A DNA stretch of 64,000 bases from Dendrocalamus latiflorus (taxonomy: Eukaryota; Streptophyta; Magnoliopsida; Poales; Poaceae): assembly GCA_017311315.1 (NCBI GenBank), contig CM029626.1, positions 12,244,106 to 12,308,105 on the forward strand, written 5' to 3'. Position 1 is the first letter of the stretch; every line of letters begins with the position of its first letter. The notes under the pieces are model-generated. The model saw only the letters and a list, made by a program, of their open reading frames with translations, had not been told where the DNA came from and made no database searches. The position numbers and the translations under genes are program-made. This document shows positions 41,605-53,570 of this stretch, in pieces.

Positions 41605-41774
41605 CTATTGCACAGACGACTGAAAATTTTTTTATCTCTAAGTCATCTAAAGTTGCACTCTCAATCACCTGAAGTTACATGTGATTTTCTTAGAGGAGGC
41701 TGCAATTTCAATTGATTGAAAGTATAACTTCAGGTAACAGAGAGATAAAAAAATTTCAGTCGCACGTACAATAG
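41605..41774. mobile_element. MITE with about 40-bp inverted repeats
   Basis: About 170 bp, bounded by CTATTGCACAGACGACTG and (other strand) CTATTGTACGTGCGACTG, continuing as inverted repeats through a shared ATTTTTTTATCTCT. No target duplication was identified, so the superfamily is not assigned. Confidence 0.65.
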
Positions 41775-42861
41775 CAATGTTTTCTCAGCTAGTCAGGTAT
41801 AAGATTACGGGATGTAGAACTGATGCGCCGAGCTGCCTTTTACCAGAGCCTATGCTATGAAGGATGCAGCTAGTCGGCCTAGAGAACTTTCCGACTCGCT
41901 GCTGAGTCAGCTCGACCTCATCCAATAGGGAGCACAGGCAGACAGGGTCGATAAAACCAAAGAACAAACTTTTCAAACTCCAATTAGGAGGTCCCGATCC
42001 GGTGACAACTTACCGTGCTCGGTTGGAATACTCTGGCTTTCCGCCAAAATGACTTGGAATATAAAGCTTTAAACTACGCGGGAGAAGTGATTAAGCGGTA
42101 GTATTTACTCATTTGCGTAGTGATCGTAGTTGTCGTGTTACGTCTACTAATAACTGAGAGGAGTCCTGTGCTACTTCTAAAACCTCATTGGACATGGATG
42201 AGATGCAAGACAGGCCTTATCCAACGGAACAGAACAAAGATACATTCCATGGGATGAAATTTCAGCATCAAAACGACACAAGAAAGTGAGGTGTACAAGG
42301 GACTGATCTAAACTTATCAAACTATGACTAAACTCGAAAAGAAAAGGAAAAGCACAAACAAGATCTCCAATTTACAATAAATGCAAAGGCAATCACAATC
42401 ACTGCTGGGACAGCGTTGGTTGCAAATGAAGGTGCTTCTATGCTTCCTAAAGCATCACAATCGCTAGTGGGACAACGTCTGTTGCAAATGGCATCCCCAA
42501 TTTGCTTTGTGCTTTTTTTTCACTTTTTTTTATGGTACCAAGCATTGTTCGGCCATCATCGAAATCCTTTTGCACTCAGTATTTATGTGATCTTGCCAAA
42601 GGTTAGTCATATTCCTGTGCTCATATGTTACTAGAAGTTCGCTAGTGGCATCTAAAAAAAAGTTGGCCTGTGGCTCCACCTCTGTTTTCCTGATTTAAGT
42701 ATCTTGCAGCTGATCACCAGAAACTTATATTTCTGTTTGCTTATGCTGCACAAGTCGTGGATTGAACTCCAAAGGAATTATTAATGGAATGCATGATTAG
42801 ATTATGGATTTCGGTGTGTAATATGCAATGAGATCATACGAGTGCAGAACAATGCCGCGCA
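41775..42861. other. intergenic
   Basis: No gene is recognised. The part nearest 42,861 should include the 3' UTR of the minus-strand RING gene. Confidence 0.35.
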
Positions 42862-44907
42862 TCAGCCATGCACAATATTGCCGCTCCTATTTGGCTGACG
42901 TCCACGGCTTATTTCCATGTATCTAAGCAACCTGTGGCAAATCCTTCTAATCCGGCGCACCCCCGGCAGAGACCGCCTCCGGCCGGGCGTCGGCTGCGGA
43001 AGAGACGGCGATGGCGCAGTCTCTGCGGTGGGGGAGGGGAACATCGGGATGCTGCGGCGGCAGACTGGGCAGGAGTTGTGCCGCGACAGCCACGACACGA
43101 TGCAGTCGGAGTGGTACAGGTGTCCGCAGGGGAGCCGGCGCGCGGCCGACGCGAGCGGGAAGGGTTCCGTGCAGATGACGCAGACCTCCGCGGTGTCAGA
43201 GACGGTGACGGTGGGCAGCGCGGCGATGGACGCGGCCGGCGCCGCTTGTGACCCACCGCGGTGGACGTGGACTGGCGAGTCGGTGTCAGAGACGGTGACG
43301 GTGGGCAGCGCGGCGATGGACGCGGCCGGCACCGCTTGTGACCCACCGCGGTGGACTGGCGAATCGATCAGGGAGGCGTAGATGGAAAGCGGCGGCGGCG
43401 GCGGCAGCGCAGTCTCTGCGGTGGTGGAGGGGAACATCGGGATGCTGCGGCGGCAAACTGGGCAGGAGTTGTGCCGCGACAGCCACGACACGATGCATTC
43501 GGAGTGGTACAGGTGTCCGCAGGGGAGCCGGCGAGCAGCCGTCGCGAGCGGGAGGGGTTCCGTGCAGACGGTGCAGACCTCCGCGGTGTCGGAGACGATG
43601 ACGGTGGGCAGCGCGGCGATGGACGCGGCCGGTGCCGCTTGTGACCCACCGCGGTGGACTGGCGAGTCGATCAGGGAGGCGTAGATGGACACCGGGGGCT
43701 CCTCGGCGGAGGGACTGGAGGAGTAATCCCAGTCCCAGGTATTGGAGGGCATGGACGTCAGCGACGGCGGACGAGGCGGAGGAGGAGGAGACGAACCCTG
43801 GAGGCTGCACTGGCAACCCCAGACTGGGCAAGAGTTGCGCCTCAACAGCCACGGCATGATGCAGCTGGTGTGGTACTGGTGACCGCAAGGGAGGCGGCGG
43901 CCCCTTCCCAGGATGGGGTTAGTGCAGTTGGCGCAGAGTACCTCGTTGTTGGCAACGGTGATGACAGGCAGCCGAGTGATCCACAAGGTCGGTGAAGGTT
44001 GCAGCCCAACATTGGCGTCGACGAAGTCAGTCCGCTCCATGGTCAAAGGAGGCGACCCAGGCTGTAGCTCTCCTTGGTAGAGTTCTGGCGGGGGCGGTGG
44101 CGGGGGCGGGGGCGGCAACCACAATGGGGAGGAGGACGCGGAGGAGTAGGTCGACGATATGGGGGAGACGGTGGTGGAGGACACGGGGTGCTCCGCGTCA
44201 TTGTGGAAGTTGCGGACTCTGCAACTGGGGCATCTCTCGAGCGTGGACAGGGGGAACGGCGGCTCCTTGCGCGTGGCGACCGCGAAGTGCCCGGGGCAGT
44301 AGTACAGCACGGGCGCGGCCGAGGAGGTGGTGGTGCCGCTCGACGTCGTCGGGGGTGGCGGAGGTGGCAGCCCTGTGGAGGAGGACGAGGCTCGTGTGCA
44401 CGGGGACGGCGGAGTCCGCGGCAGTGTCTTGGGCGATGAGGAGGACGCCGACGACGAGGGTACGCACGGGGGCGGCGGAGGAGGCGGCAGCGTCGTGGTG
44501 GAGGAGAAGGGCGACGACGAGGGTATCCACAGGAGCGGCGGCGGAGGAGGCGGCAGCATCGCGGAGGGCGATGAAGGGGACGGTGATGAGGAACCCCGCG
44601 GGAGTGGTGGGGGCGGAGGCGGCGGCGTCGTGGTGGAGGAGGATGACGACCACGAGTGTATCCACGGGGGCGGCGGAGGAGGCCGCGGCAGCATCGCAGA
44701 GCGCGACGAGCGGGACGATGGTGACGACGGCCACATGGGCGGCGGCAGCGGGTAGGGCGCGGGGCGGTCGTCGAGGTAGCCCCGGCGGCAGCGCGGACAG
44801 AGGGTGAAGTCGAACGGGGAGGACGGGGCCGGGAGCGAGAACCCCGTGCTGCAGTCCGAGCAGTAGAGCCGCACGGTTCCGGCCGCGGCCGCGGCGGAGG
44901 TGGACAT
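42862..44907 (-). CDS. proline-rich protein with three RING-H2 domains
   Basis: An intronless frame of 681 aa from ATG 44,905-44,907 (an upstream in-frame ATG at 44,935 would add 10 residues). The N-terminus has a zinc-ribbon-like CxxC pair set (YCSDCS...LCPRCRRGYL), as in BCA2/RNF126-type ubiquitin ligases. Then come about 150 residues of poly-Pro/Ser, a second Cys cluster (YCPGHF...RCPSCR) and three RING-H2 domains near residues 323-362, 443-483 and 574-614. RINGs 2 and 3 have the full C-x2-C...CGHxxHxxC...CPVC pattern and are nearly identical, a recent duplication. RING 1 ends C-x4-C instead of C-x2-C and may be impaired. Likely an E3 ubiquitin ligase or adaptor (inference). No close named homologue is known to me. 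Confidence 0.85.
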   Translation of the reverse strand: MSTSAAAAAGTVRLYCSDCSTGFSLPAPSSPFDFTLCPRCRRGYLDDRPAPYPLPPPMWPSSPSSRSSRSAMLPRPPPPPPWIHSWSSSSSTTTPPPPPPPLPRGSSSPSPSSPSAMLPPPPPPLLWIPSSSPFSSTTTLPPPPPPPCVPSSSASSSSPKTLPRTPPSPCTRASSSSTGLPPPPPPTTSSGTTTSSAAPVLYYCPGHFAVATRKEPPFPLSTLERCPSCRVRNFHNDAEHPVSSTTVSPISSTYSSASSSPLWLPPPPPPPPPPELYQGELQPGSPPLTMERTDFVDANVGLQPSPTLWITRLPVITVANNEVLCANCTNPILGRGRRLPCGHQYHTSCIMPWLLRRNSCPVWGCQCSLQGSSPPPPPRPPSLTSMPSNTWDWDYSSSPSAEEPPVSIYASLIDSPVHRGGSQAAPAASIAALPTVIVSDTAEVCTVCTEPLPLATAARRLPCGHLYHSECIVSWLSRHNSCPVCRRSIPMFPSTTAETALPPPPPLSIYASLIDSPVHRGGSQAVPAASIAALPTVTVSDTDSPVHVHRGGSQAAPAASIAALPTVTVSDTAEVCVICTEPFPLASAARRLPCGHLYHSDCIVSWLSRHNSCPVCRRSIPMFPSPTAETAPSPSLPQPTPGRRRSLPGVRRIRRICHRLLRYMEISRGRQPNRSGNIVHG
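42960..43690 (-). repeat. tandem repeat inside the RING gene
   Basis: Coding DNA for the spacer plus RING 2 (about 43,390-43,690) is repeated for RING 3 (about 42,985-43,260) with few differences. Between them the spacer segment (SQAAPAASIAALPTV) occurs once more (about 43,200-43,345). The spacer is therefore present three times and the RING twice. Frame is kept throughout. Confidence 0.8.
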
Positions 44908-44937
44908 GGTAGGCTTGCCTCGCGGCTGGCGCGGCAA

Positions 44938-46918
44938 CGGGCGCTGCTGCTAGATCACTCTCGTTTTATTCCCATCTCAGGGGTTCGTTTTTCGTAGTGC
45001 TTGACTGCTTTCTGTCGCTGGCTCGCGCGCCTTTTTCTCCTCCTTTGGATAACGGCTTGGCACGCTTTCGTCGTTGGTGACTTAGGGACTAAGAACTTTG
45101 ATACGAGTGGTCTAACTAATGTTTAAGACTCCCCGTTACATCTATGCACTTTGTATGAACATCCGCTTGCTGATGATTTTGCTTGCGCAGTACTGCGCAC
45201 GCACCGTCGGATGATGACAAAAGTTGAGAACATCTGCGATATCATATGCTACTGCACGATTGTAGCAGGGTAAGCGACGCTCGGCGGCTGTAATATTTTT
45301 CGTTTATATATACAATATTTTTCGTTTATGTTTGTAACAAAAAATAAAGAGCGATTTGAGTATTTTCATCCGTAATATTTCTAGTCCATGTCTATAACAT
45401 TTGTCGGTCATGTATGCAATAAAAAACAAAGAACGATGTGAGTATTCGCATCATACGCTCCGATGCAATATTCTTAGATAATATGTACAATAATTTTAAT
45501 CACCGTTTACAATAAAAATATGTGATACAAAAGTCAATGTTGGGAGCTAACGGCCAAATTGAACATGGGTTACATGGCCAAAAAAATATTATAGCTAAGT
45601 GTTCGGAGCTAGCGACCAAATTGAACATCCAGACGCTAGTATTTCCCTTGTAATATTAATGTACCATGTACCTGCCTCTTGTGGTACATGGATGCTTACA
45701 AAAACTGAAACTCAAGTAGCAGCTAGGTGCTAAGTCCTTTTCAAAGCATTAATTCGAAAAAAAAAAGATGAGGACACTAGGAAGCAAATTACTTGGTGCT
45801 TTCCAAAGTTTGACGGCGTTGCATGCACGAGCTTTCATCGTCAAACTGACTCACGAACGCGGGTATCCACAATTGATGTATACGCTTTGTTAAAAGAGGG
45901 ATGCAAAGATGTCACCATGCACTAACCCACTCCAAGACCAAGACCGAATCAGAGCGTATGCAAAATGGAAAAGGATAGTGGACACCAAATGTACATGAAC
46001 TATTCTAAAAAACGGTTTTGCTATTATCGGGCTGCTGATGTTTTTTTAATAAAAAGAATAAGCTGAATTTTCGAGCAGTTAGATGTGGTTGGATATGTGT
46101 ATGCTTCAGTTTGTCGAACTTTGATAACCAGATCGGCCCGTGCCATGGCCCATGCTTTTTTATTGGTCGAGCCTAATTGGGGCATCACTATAGTTTTCGG
46201 GCTGGGCTGGGCTGGGTAAACCGTCCCCGCCCTGATTGACAACGAACTCCTCAAGACCGATCAGTGATCACTCTCCAGGGGCGCGCGCCACTCGTGGTGC
46301 TTTGGACGAATCCAAGCACTCTCTCGGTAAGAGCCTGTCCGTGCCGTCATAATTCAGCAGAAGGATTGCAAACGACACATGAGCAGACGAGCTCACCCAG
46401 CTTACAGCGCAAAGAGAAGTACAAAACACAACGATGGCCAAGAGAGCAACCTCATGAATCATATACTTTCTGATGACTCCATAGCAGGTTATTCGCCTCG
46501 ATGTAAACCATGTCATTCCCGGGAAGCAGACCTACAATGGATCGCATGAAAGGGAAACATAGCTAGAAGTCTTTTCTATCGGGCGAGAGAATGTGGGTAG
46601 AACTGTAGAAGTAAATTTGATGGTACGAGCCAGGTGCAGCACATCAGAAGAAAAGATGGTACTTAAAACACCAAAAAAAAAAAAAGATCACTTGCATTCC
46701 GAGTTGCAAATTCGGGGGAAATGAAATAGCATAATAGCAAATGAAAATGCTGTTACATGAATGGCAAATCACAGCCAAAGCATAATTGCAGTTAAAACCC
46801 ATGTCATCTTCCTTCTTAAAAGAGGGTACAATTCAATATAGAATGATCCATGTCCATGGTCAGTAGAGTGATTGCCGGAAATTGGCCCATTTCTGTTGGA
46901 AATTACAAAGTATGCATG
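44938..46918. other. intergenic, RING gene promoter side
   Basis: No gene is recognised and no convincing TATA box is seen for the RING gene. Around 45,290-45,540 short motifs (TTTTTCGTTTATATATACAA, GTAATATT) repeat loosely. The remainder is unremarkable. Confidence 0.35.
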
Positions 46919-46926
46919 GTTTAGCC

Positions 46927-48437
46927 CAGGGACGAATCTACAGTAGTTCATAGGTGTTCAGCTGAACACCCAAATTTTTTGACAAAAAATCTAGTATATA
47001 TGAGTTATAATACATATGTATATATATAGTTAGGCCAAATCACATGTTTACAGCCTCAAATTAGCCGGCCCGGCGGAGAGAAATGCACCCAGCTGCAGCC
47101 CGCGACGGTGCCACCCCGCGTGAAGCCAGTCCAGCCCATTTGCGTGGCCTGCCGATTCCCCAGCGCCCGGTCCCGGTCCCCCTACCCCCGAATCCCCGAT
47201 CCAGCAAATCCCTCAGATCCTAACCCTAGCGCAGTCGGCGACAGCGACTCGGCTCCACTCCACCGGCACCGCGACGGCGCGACCAGCGAGCACGGCTCGC
47301 CGCCTCCGCCCTCCGCTCTGCCGGCTAGATCTGGGGCTGAGGGGCTCTCCGGGCCTCTGGCTCCGTGCCCGCGCCGGCGCCGGCGCCCCACACGACCGGC
47401 TCCGGCCCTTCGCTCCGCCGCTCCGAGACCCTCCTCTCCGCGCCTCCGCCGCAGTCCACGACCGGCGACCCGTGAGCCGGGACCGCACCAGGCGCACCTT
47501 CGGGCTTCGGCTACTCCGCGCCTCCGCCGGCAGCCTGGCCTCGTCGCCTCCGCTTTGCCTCTGTGGCACGCCGGCACCCGGGCACCGCCGTCCAGCAACT
47601 GAGCAACCAGAGCCGCCGTTGCATCAGCTGCTGTAGGAACAACTCTAAATCAAGTGATCCTGCCAGAGATTCGAAAGGTAAATTTGATTCCGATGTAGCA
47701 AAAATATTCCAGGGGATGTCTATTCATTAAGTAAACAAAAAAGAAGTTCTAATACTGTGAGCTGGTAGATAAAATGCTAGTGTCTTTTGCACAAGCAATA
47801 TATTATGCTAGCACATGTCTATTAAAATTAGCCTGTTCTATATTGCTTTTTATTGGATTGGCCCCACCCATTTTGCCATTATGGGTTGGCATTACTTGCC
47901 ATTTGGCTAGCATTACTGGCCTAGAATAATTTGGACTTTCCTTAACCATACTATCAACCTGAAGTCTTAATGTTTTTTATTGAGTAAATTTTTTTGGAGG
48001 GCAACGTAGTTTCTTATAATTCTGAGTCATAAACTATGATGTTCTGCTAAAAGTAAAGTTCTGGAAAGCATAGTCCTAAACTTCAGAATTATTTCTTTCA
48101 AAGGTGTGGATGCTTGCAAGAATGTGTCAGTTGGAGAACAAGATATTAGTAGTAGGCGAACCATCATATCGGTAATTTTACAAAAAGTTTCAAGTTCTTT
48201 ACATACTAGTTTAATTGTACTTATTTACAAATATAACACATTTGTTTATTAGAATATTTCCTTGTTCTACTACTGTTGTTTGCTAAAATAATTAAGTGTT
48301 GTAAAAACTAATTTCTAGTGCTCGACGTGGTAGAGTGAAGAGGGTACGGGAAATATTGCGGTTGTGTTCTATGATTGTAGTGAAAAATATTTTTGCAACT
48401 TCGAACACCCATTCCAAAATTCCTGCGTCCGCCACTG
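46927..48437 (+). mobile_element. hAT-type element with gene-like contents
   Basis: A 1,511-bp unit with ends CAGGGACGAATCTACAG and (other strand) CAGTGGCGGACGCAGGAA. It is flanked by a perfect 8-bp duplication GTTTAGCC (46,919-46,926; 48,438-48,445). Inside is a GC-rich exon-like block (about 47,040-47,690) ending in a plausible donor (AAAGGTAAAT). After an AT-rich intron-like stretch comes a second exon-like piece (about 48,105-48,172: 'GTGTGGATGCTTGC...') followed by GTAATT. It may be a Pack-type element carrying a host gene fragment, or a deletion derivative keeping the 5' exons of its own transposase. Confidence 0.8.
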
Positions 48438-48445
48438 GTTTAGCC

Positions 48446-48823
48446 TAGTATGGGAAGCAAGTTGGCTGGTCATAAAGATTATCCGATAAGAGATCGACTG
48501 GTTATAAGGAGTTACGAATAGCTCATGACCTGGTCGTGCATGATCATGGAGTGGTCAAGGTAAGTCATGACCAGTGAACTGATCATAAGAAGTTACGAGC
48601 TGATCATGAGTAATCAAACTGGTTGTAATGAGTTATGAGTTGGTCGCGAGTGACTAGTCATGAATGAATACCACTGTCTATTTTGATAACCGTACATTTC
48701 TCTCTTCTTTTGTTTGCACTGGTGCTGCCATCACTATCATTGGGTAGAGGACCTTGCCGGGGTTCCATTTTGCAACTTCGCCGGCTGCCCTGCTACCTTC
48801 TTCGCTGGCGCCGCTGCTTGTCC
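48446..48823. repeat. degenerate 'AGTTACGA/GGTCATGA' repeats
   Basis: Between about 48,470 and 48,660 a unit resembling 'CTGGTCATAAGGAGTTACGA' recurs every 40-50 bp with variation. It resembles the subterminal repeats of CACTA-type elements, but no CACTA terminus was found. The remainder to 48,823 is unremarkable. Confidence 0.4.
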
Positions 48824-51800
48824 TGTAACATCCCAATTAGGGAGCTAGTGTAATTTCAAAAATTTTCAAAATCTTTAATCGTTTTTCTAGTGCTTCTCAA
48901 AAAGCTTTTGGCAAAGTTCAAATTTATTGAGTTGGTTTCTTGCTGAGTCTCAAGAACCAAAAATCTAAAGTTTAAAATTGGAAAGTCCAAATCTCCATGG
49001 AAGTATTACTGTCAAATTTAAATTTGAGGTCTGGAGATTCAAAACCATGTTTAGGAAAATGGCAATCAATATAAAATCCTTTCCATTCAATTAACATATC
49101 AAAAATTAAAATAATAATAATAATAAATTTAATCCTCCAAAGCTCGATGATCTTAAAATTAAATTGTTCATATCCAAAAAATTGAACCAAACGTTTAAAC
49201 TCAAAATCTGATCACACATTCACATACTGAAATTGTTAAAAATATCAAGATTTCTCTTGGGCCGGCCCGCTCGTATTTCTTCCAGCCCACCACATTTTTT
49301 TTTTCTTTCCGGCCGATTCCTTCTCTTCCCCGGCCCGCCCACTCTTTCCTTTTTCTCCTGGCTTCAGCCCAACTGCAGCCGTCACCGCTCCTTCTTCCTC
49401 CTCCTCCTTCCTTCGTCTCTTCCTCCTCCTCCTTCCTCTTCCATTGCGCCGAGCCGACCCGCCCCCGCGCCTCTGTTCCTCGCGCCGGCCCAGCCCGCGC
49501 AGCTCGCCCGCCCCCGGTTTCTCCCCCCCCCCCATCACCTCTGCGCCAGTAGCCCTAGCACCAGCCTACCCCGGGCCCCATACCCCTACTCCACGCCGAT
49601 GCCCATACCGCCGGACGCGCTGCCCATACCGCCGTACGCCTCGCCATACCGGCGCCACTCCGCCGCCGTACGCGCGCTCGCCTATAAATGGGCCCAAGCT
49701 CGCCTCCCTTCCGCTCCTCCTCCTCCTCCCTCCGGCCGAGCTCGGCTCGTGTCCGCCGCCGTTCTCGCCGCTGCCTCCCCCTCGGTCGGTCTCCGGCCAA
49801 TTCGTCGCGGTGAGCGCCGCATCTCCGCCACCCGAAGCTCCTCCGACCGACGGCCGACCCTCTCCCCCACCGGCGCAACCCCTCCACGGTGGCCTCTCCG
49901 CGCCGCCACTCGTGCTCGTCGCCGGCACAACTCGGCCTCACTCCGGACCGTCCAACCGCTCAGGTGAGCCCCCGGTACCTCATTACTACCCATGCTCACC
50001 TCCCCTCCTTTCCCCTTCCTCTCCGGCCACCGGCACCCAACCGGCTCCCCTCCGCCGTCCGTTCCCCATTGCCGCCGGCACGCCTGGGCGCCTCCCCGGC
50101 CAGAGCTACTGACTCCCCTAGCTACCTCGTCGCCTGGGCATCCCGATTTGCCGGTCACCGTTGCTTCCCCGGCCGTCCCCCGCCGGCGACGCCGCCTAGC
50201 TCCGGTGCCACCCCACTCCCCGGTTTCCCTCCCTTGTTCTGCTTTGCTTCAGCCGACAGCTCTCCTTCTCTGTCTCCCTCTCTATACTATGACAAGTGGG
50301 CCCAGTTAGCCAGTGGCTTAAGTCCTCACCCTTTGGCTCAATGGTAACTTTGTGTGTAAGATATATATACATGCATACATTAAAGTAAGTTGTGAATGAT
50401 AATAAAAATAAGATTGTATATATAAATTTATAATGAAAAGATTCATGCAACTAAATTGAACCTTAACAATGGTTAATTTGTTTATTTACTAATCAAGATT
50501 AATTCATCGATCCTCATATAGAAGATTAATTAAGGTAAATCTATGACATGAACTATTTTCCCATTACTGAGAAAGTAACATAAAGTTAATAACCTAATAA
50601 TCATAACAATACTATCATGACTAAAGGATTTGATCATGAAGCTTAGGATTTATATCTTTTCATTTTGCCTACAGTCATGGCAAATAAGACATTGGTAACA
50701 AAAGTAATTAATATAATAATTCGAATGAATGTATCATCAAATATAACATTTCCATCGTACGAATTTGAAGCTACCCTGCTTAATGAGTTTAACCCTCAAA
50801 AATCAATTGCTTGCCACATAGAATATCAAGTGTGGTTTACTCGTCTCTAAAATCATGGGAGCTATCTTTCCAAAAATGCTTAAAATATATGAAGTAAAGA
50901 CTTTAACATTATCTTAAAAATACTGGGATCAAGATAACAAATAAAATACGATTAAGAAAGTCTTAAACAAGAAAGAGCAATCCTTAGTCGTTGTCTCGCA
51001 CCCAAATCCCCAATCATTATATCGGGATTTAACTTTAATGATCAAAAATAGATAATAATAAAAGAAATAGTTTTACTAAGAAGATCCTTGTAAGAATCCT
51101 AACTCTCCTTTTTGACAAATCATAACCGTTGATCCTATCGAATAAAGTTAGTGATCAAGCAGAATAATTGACTTTAGAATTGACAGTTGCAATCTCAAAT
51201 AGGAATGGCCTCATGAAATATTAAGACTTCATCGGGTGCATAAAATAATACTCTTCTCCTGTAAAGCTTTCGCATCCTAAAATCATGTTTCTCTTTACTA
51301 CCATCGATACCCTCTTTTAGCTGTCCATAAGTCCTGCCTGACTCATGGAGCTTCCTTGATAAATAGGAATCAATAAAAAAAGTCATCGATTAAAAAGGTC
51401 AGACCTTGCTTTCCCCAATCAGCTATGTTTGGCCACTTCATTTCCTAAACAGGATAATTCCTGTAAATACTCATTCACCTCCGATCCCTCTTTATCCTAA
51501 TTTTCCCTCACGATAAAGCCACTTAGATAATTCATTCTCCTGCCCAATTCATCTATCGTTGTGTTGACAACACACTAATCCGAATCATCCTTCTATTCTT
51601 AAATCGCAATAAATGTATAATTTAAATTAACTTGGGCATTTAAAGTGTTTGGATTTATTTAGTCTTTCTTTTCTTGGCCGCGTATTAGAATCTGAAGACT
51701 CGACAAGGCGACAGACTCGAACAAGATCAAGACTCGGGTAAAAGCGAGGACTAGAAAATTAAGAGCACTGATTGAGAAGGCTTTGAATTAGGTCAGTCAA

Positions 51801-53427
51801 GGCTGTGGTACACCAAGCAAGGCAAGTCATCATTTTGATCATATTGATCCTACATTTTATGCAAAATTATTTTCCTTTAAATTATCAACTTGCATGCCTA
51901 ATTTATTATGCAAATGTATGTCAAAGCTTAAGGTAGCTACATGCCCACTTGCTGTTGAATTAAATCTAATATGCCATTTCTTGACACTTGAATCACTTGA
52001 TCCTTGTCACCATAGAAATTAATGATAATCTCTACTAGCTATAAGTCATATTAAATGTCATGCTAGTCTTGTCAAATCCAGGGCACTAGTTGCCCTGATC
52101 ATCAATCTTTAAAACATAAGTACTTGTTTTGGGGACAGTCATGGGATGTACGTGGCTGAGTATCTTGTTACAACTGTTTTATGCTTCTCAAAACCCTAAA
52201 AACCTGCTACACCTGTCTGGGCGGTTAGTGAGAGTGGCTGGTGCTGATGTCGCACGAGAACCCGTGGTTTGTGGAATGAACCGCCTGGACAAACTAAGGA
52301 CTGAATCTTGTGCTGACCTCCTTGTGTAAAACAGTACAACCACAAGTCTATATGGGTACGACCTAGCTGATTAACTTACAAAGGTTTAGTTTAGATATCA
52401 TCACGGAAAGTGGGTGCCAGGACATACTGGTTTACTCACAGTGGGATACAGGGACCGACTGTACCCATACGGCGCAAGAGGGAGCCTCTGACTGTGGTGG
52501 ATAGAGCCCTTCAGCAGTGAAACCTCAGCGGGGTGGTGTCTAGCTAAATCGGAGTAAGGTAAAGGTTTTGTGATAAATCATCTGGGTCTCATGCCTAAGG
52601 AAGCGTGTTGGCTATTAAGATGACTTATCTCTTGTGGTGAAAGTGTACAACCTCTACAGAGTGTAAAACTGTTCGAGCAGCCGTGCCCACGGTCAAGGGC
52701 GGACATGGGAACCCACTCGAGTTAGTTCTATTTCCAGAAACATTTGTGGGTGGGATAAAACCTATCAGGGAGATGTACTCTGACCATGAACTTTTCCTGG
52801 AGAGATGTACTCCAGCGGCGAAAACTAGCATTGGTGGAGATAACCATGCACAGTAAAAAGGTGGATGTAACCTACACTACAATTATTATCGCATTCTCAC
52901 AATCAATTTCATAAAACATGTTTCAGTTAAAATTGCTACGTCTCAGGAGATTTTTCTTACTTACTGTAATTCCAAAACAATGCTTTTAGCAAATAAAAGA
53001 AACTCAAGCCTCCCTTGACAGCTTTGCATCTATTATTACTACATCCTGTGTGGTGGCTTGCTGAGTACCGTCGTACTCACTGTTGCTTAATTACCATCAT
53101 TCAGTCAGAAAGGAAATAAAATCAAGCCCTACGATGCCTGAAAAGAGTCGACAGAGCTGGAAGACGAAGAGGCCATGGACTAGGTCGCGAACCCCAGTTG
53201 GCTGCCTGTGGGCAAGTCCTGCGGGTCCCACCTGTGAGAAGTTTCCGCTGCTGCATTTTATCGTTTTCGGCCTAACCGGCCCATGAGTAAGTATTACTGT
53301 ATTATTTAAGCTTCCGCGTGATATGTTTTTGATATACAGTAATGTATCTGTGTGCACTATCTACTGATCCAGGGAATAGTGCGGTGGAATCACAGAGGAT
53401 CTGGGTTTGCTAACCCGAGGTCCGACA
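48824..53427 (+). repeat. probable solo LTR (gypsy, Tekay-like)
   Basis: Begins TGTAACATCCCAATTAGG and ends GAGGTCCGACA, with TGTCC on both sides (48,819-48,823 and 53,428-53,432) as a possible 5-bp duplication. A TATA box (TATAAAT, 49,683-49,689) precedes a GC-rich leader-like block, and a hairpin (53,062-53,079) matches the one in the young LTRs. At 4.6 kb it is long and may include nested insertions. No internal domain or primer-binding site follows, so it is a solo LTR, if the right end is correct. GC-rich frames inside (up to 244 codons) are not genes. Confidence 0.55.
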
Positions 53428-53570
53428 TGTCCATACGCCCAGTGAAGCTCTGTTCTTTCTTCTCTTCTATGTGAATGAATGTAATTTGTTCTTTACTCAA
53501 TAACATATGTGGCCTACTAGTCATAGACCTCTTTCCTTCCTTTCTTATTTCTCTGTTGTCTCTAGCAAGT

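Noticed and set aside
43992..44807. 271-codon plus-strand frame opposite the RING gene
   Set aside because: Shadow of the proline-rich minus-strand coding sequence. Composition follows the codons of the real frame.
49233..50347. Long Pro/Ser/Arg frames of 150-244 codons
   Set aside because: They sit in the leader-like GC block of the probable solo LTR, overlap each other and show no domain.
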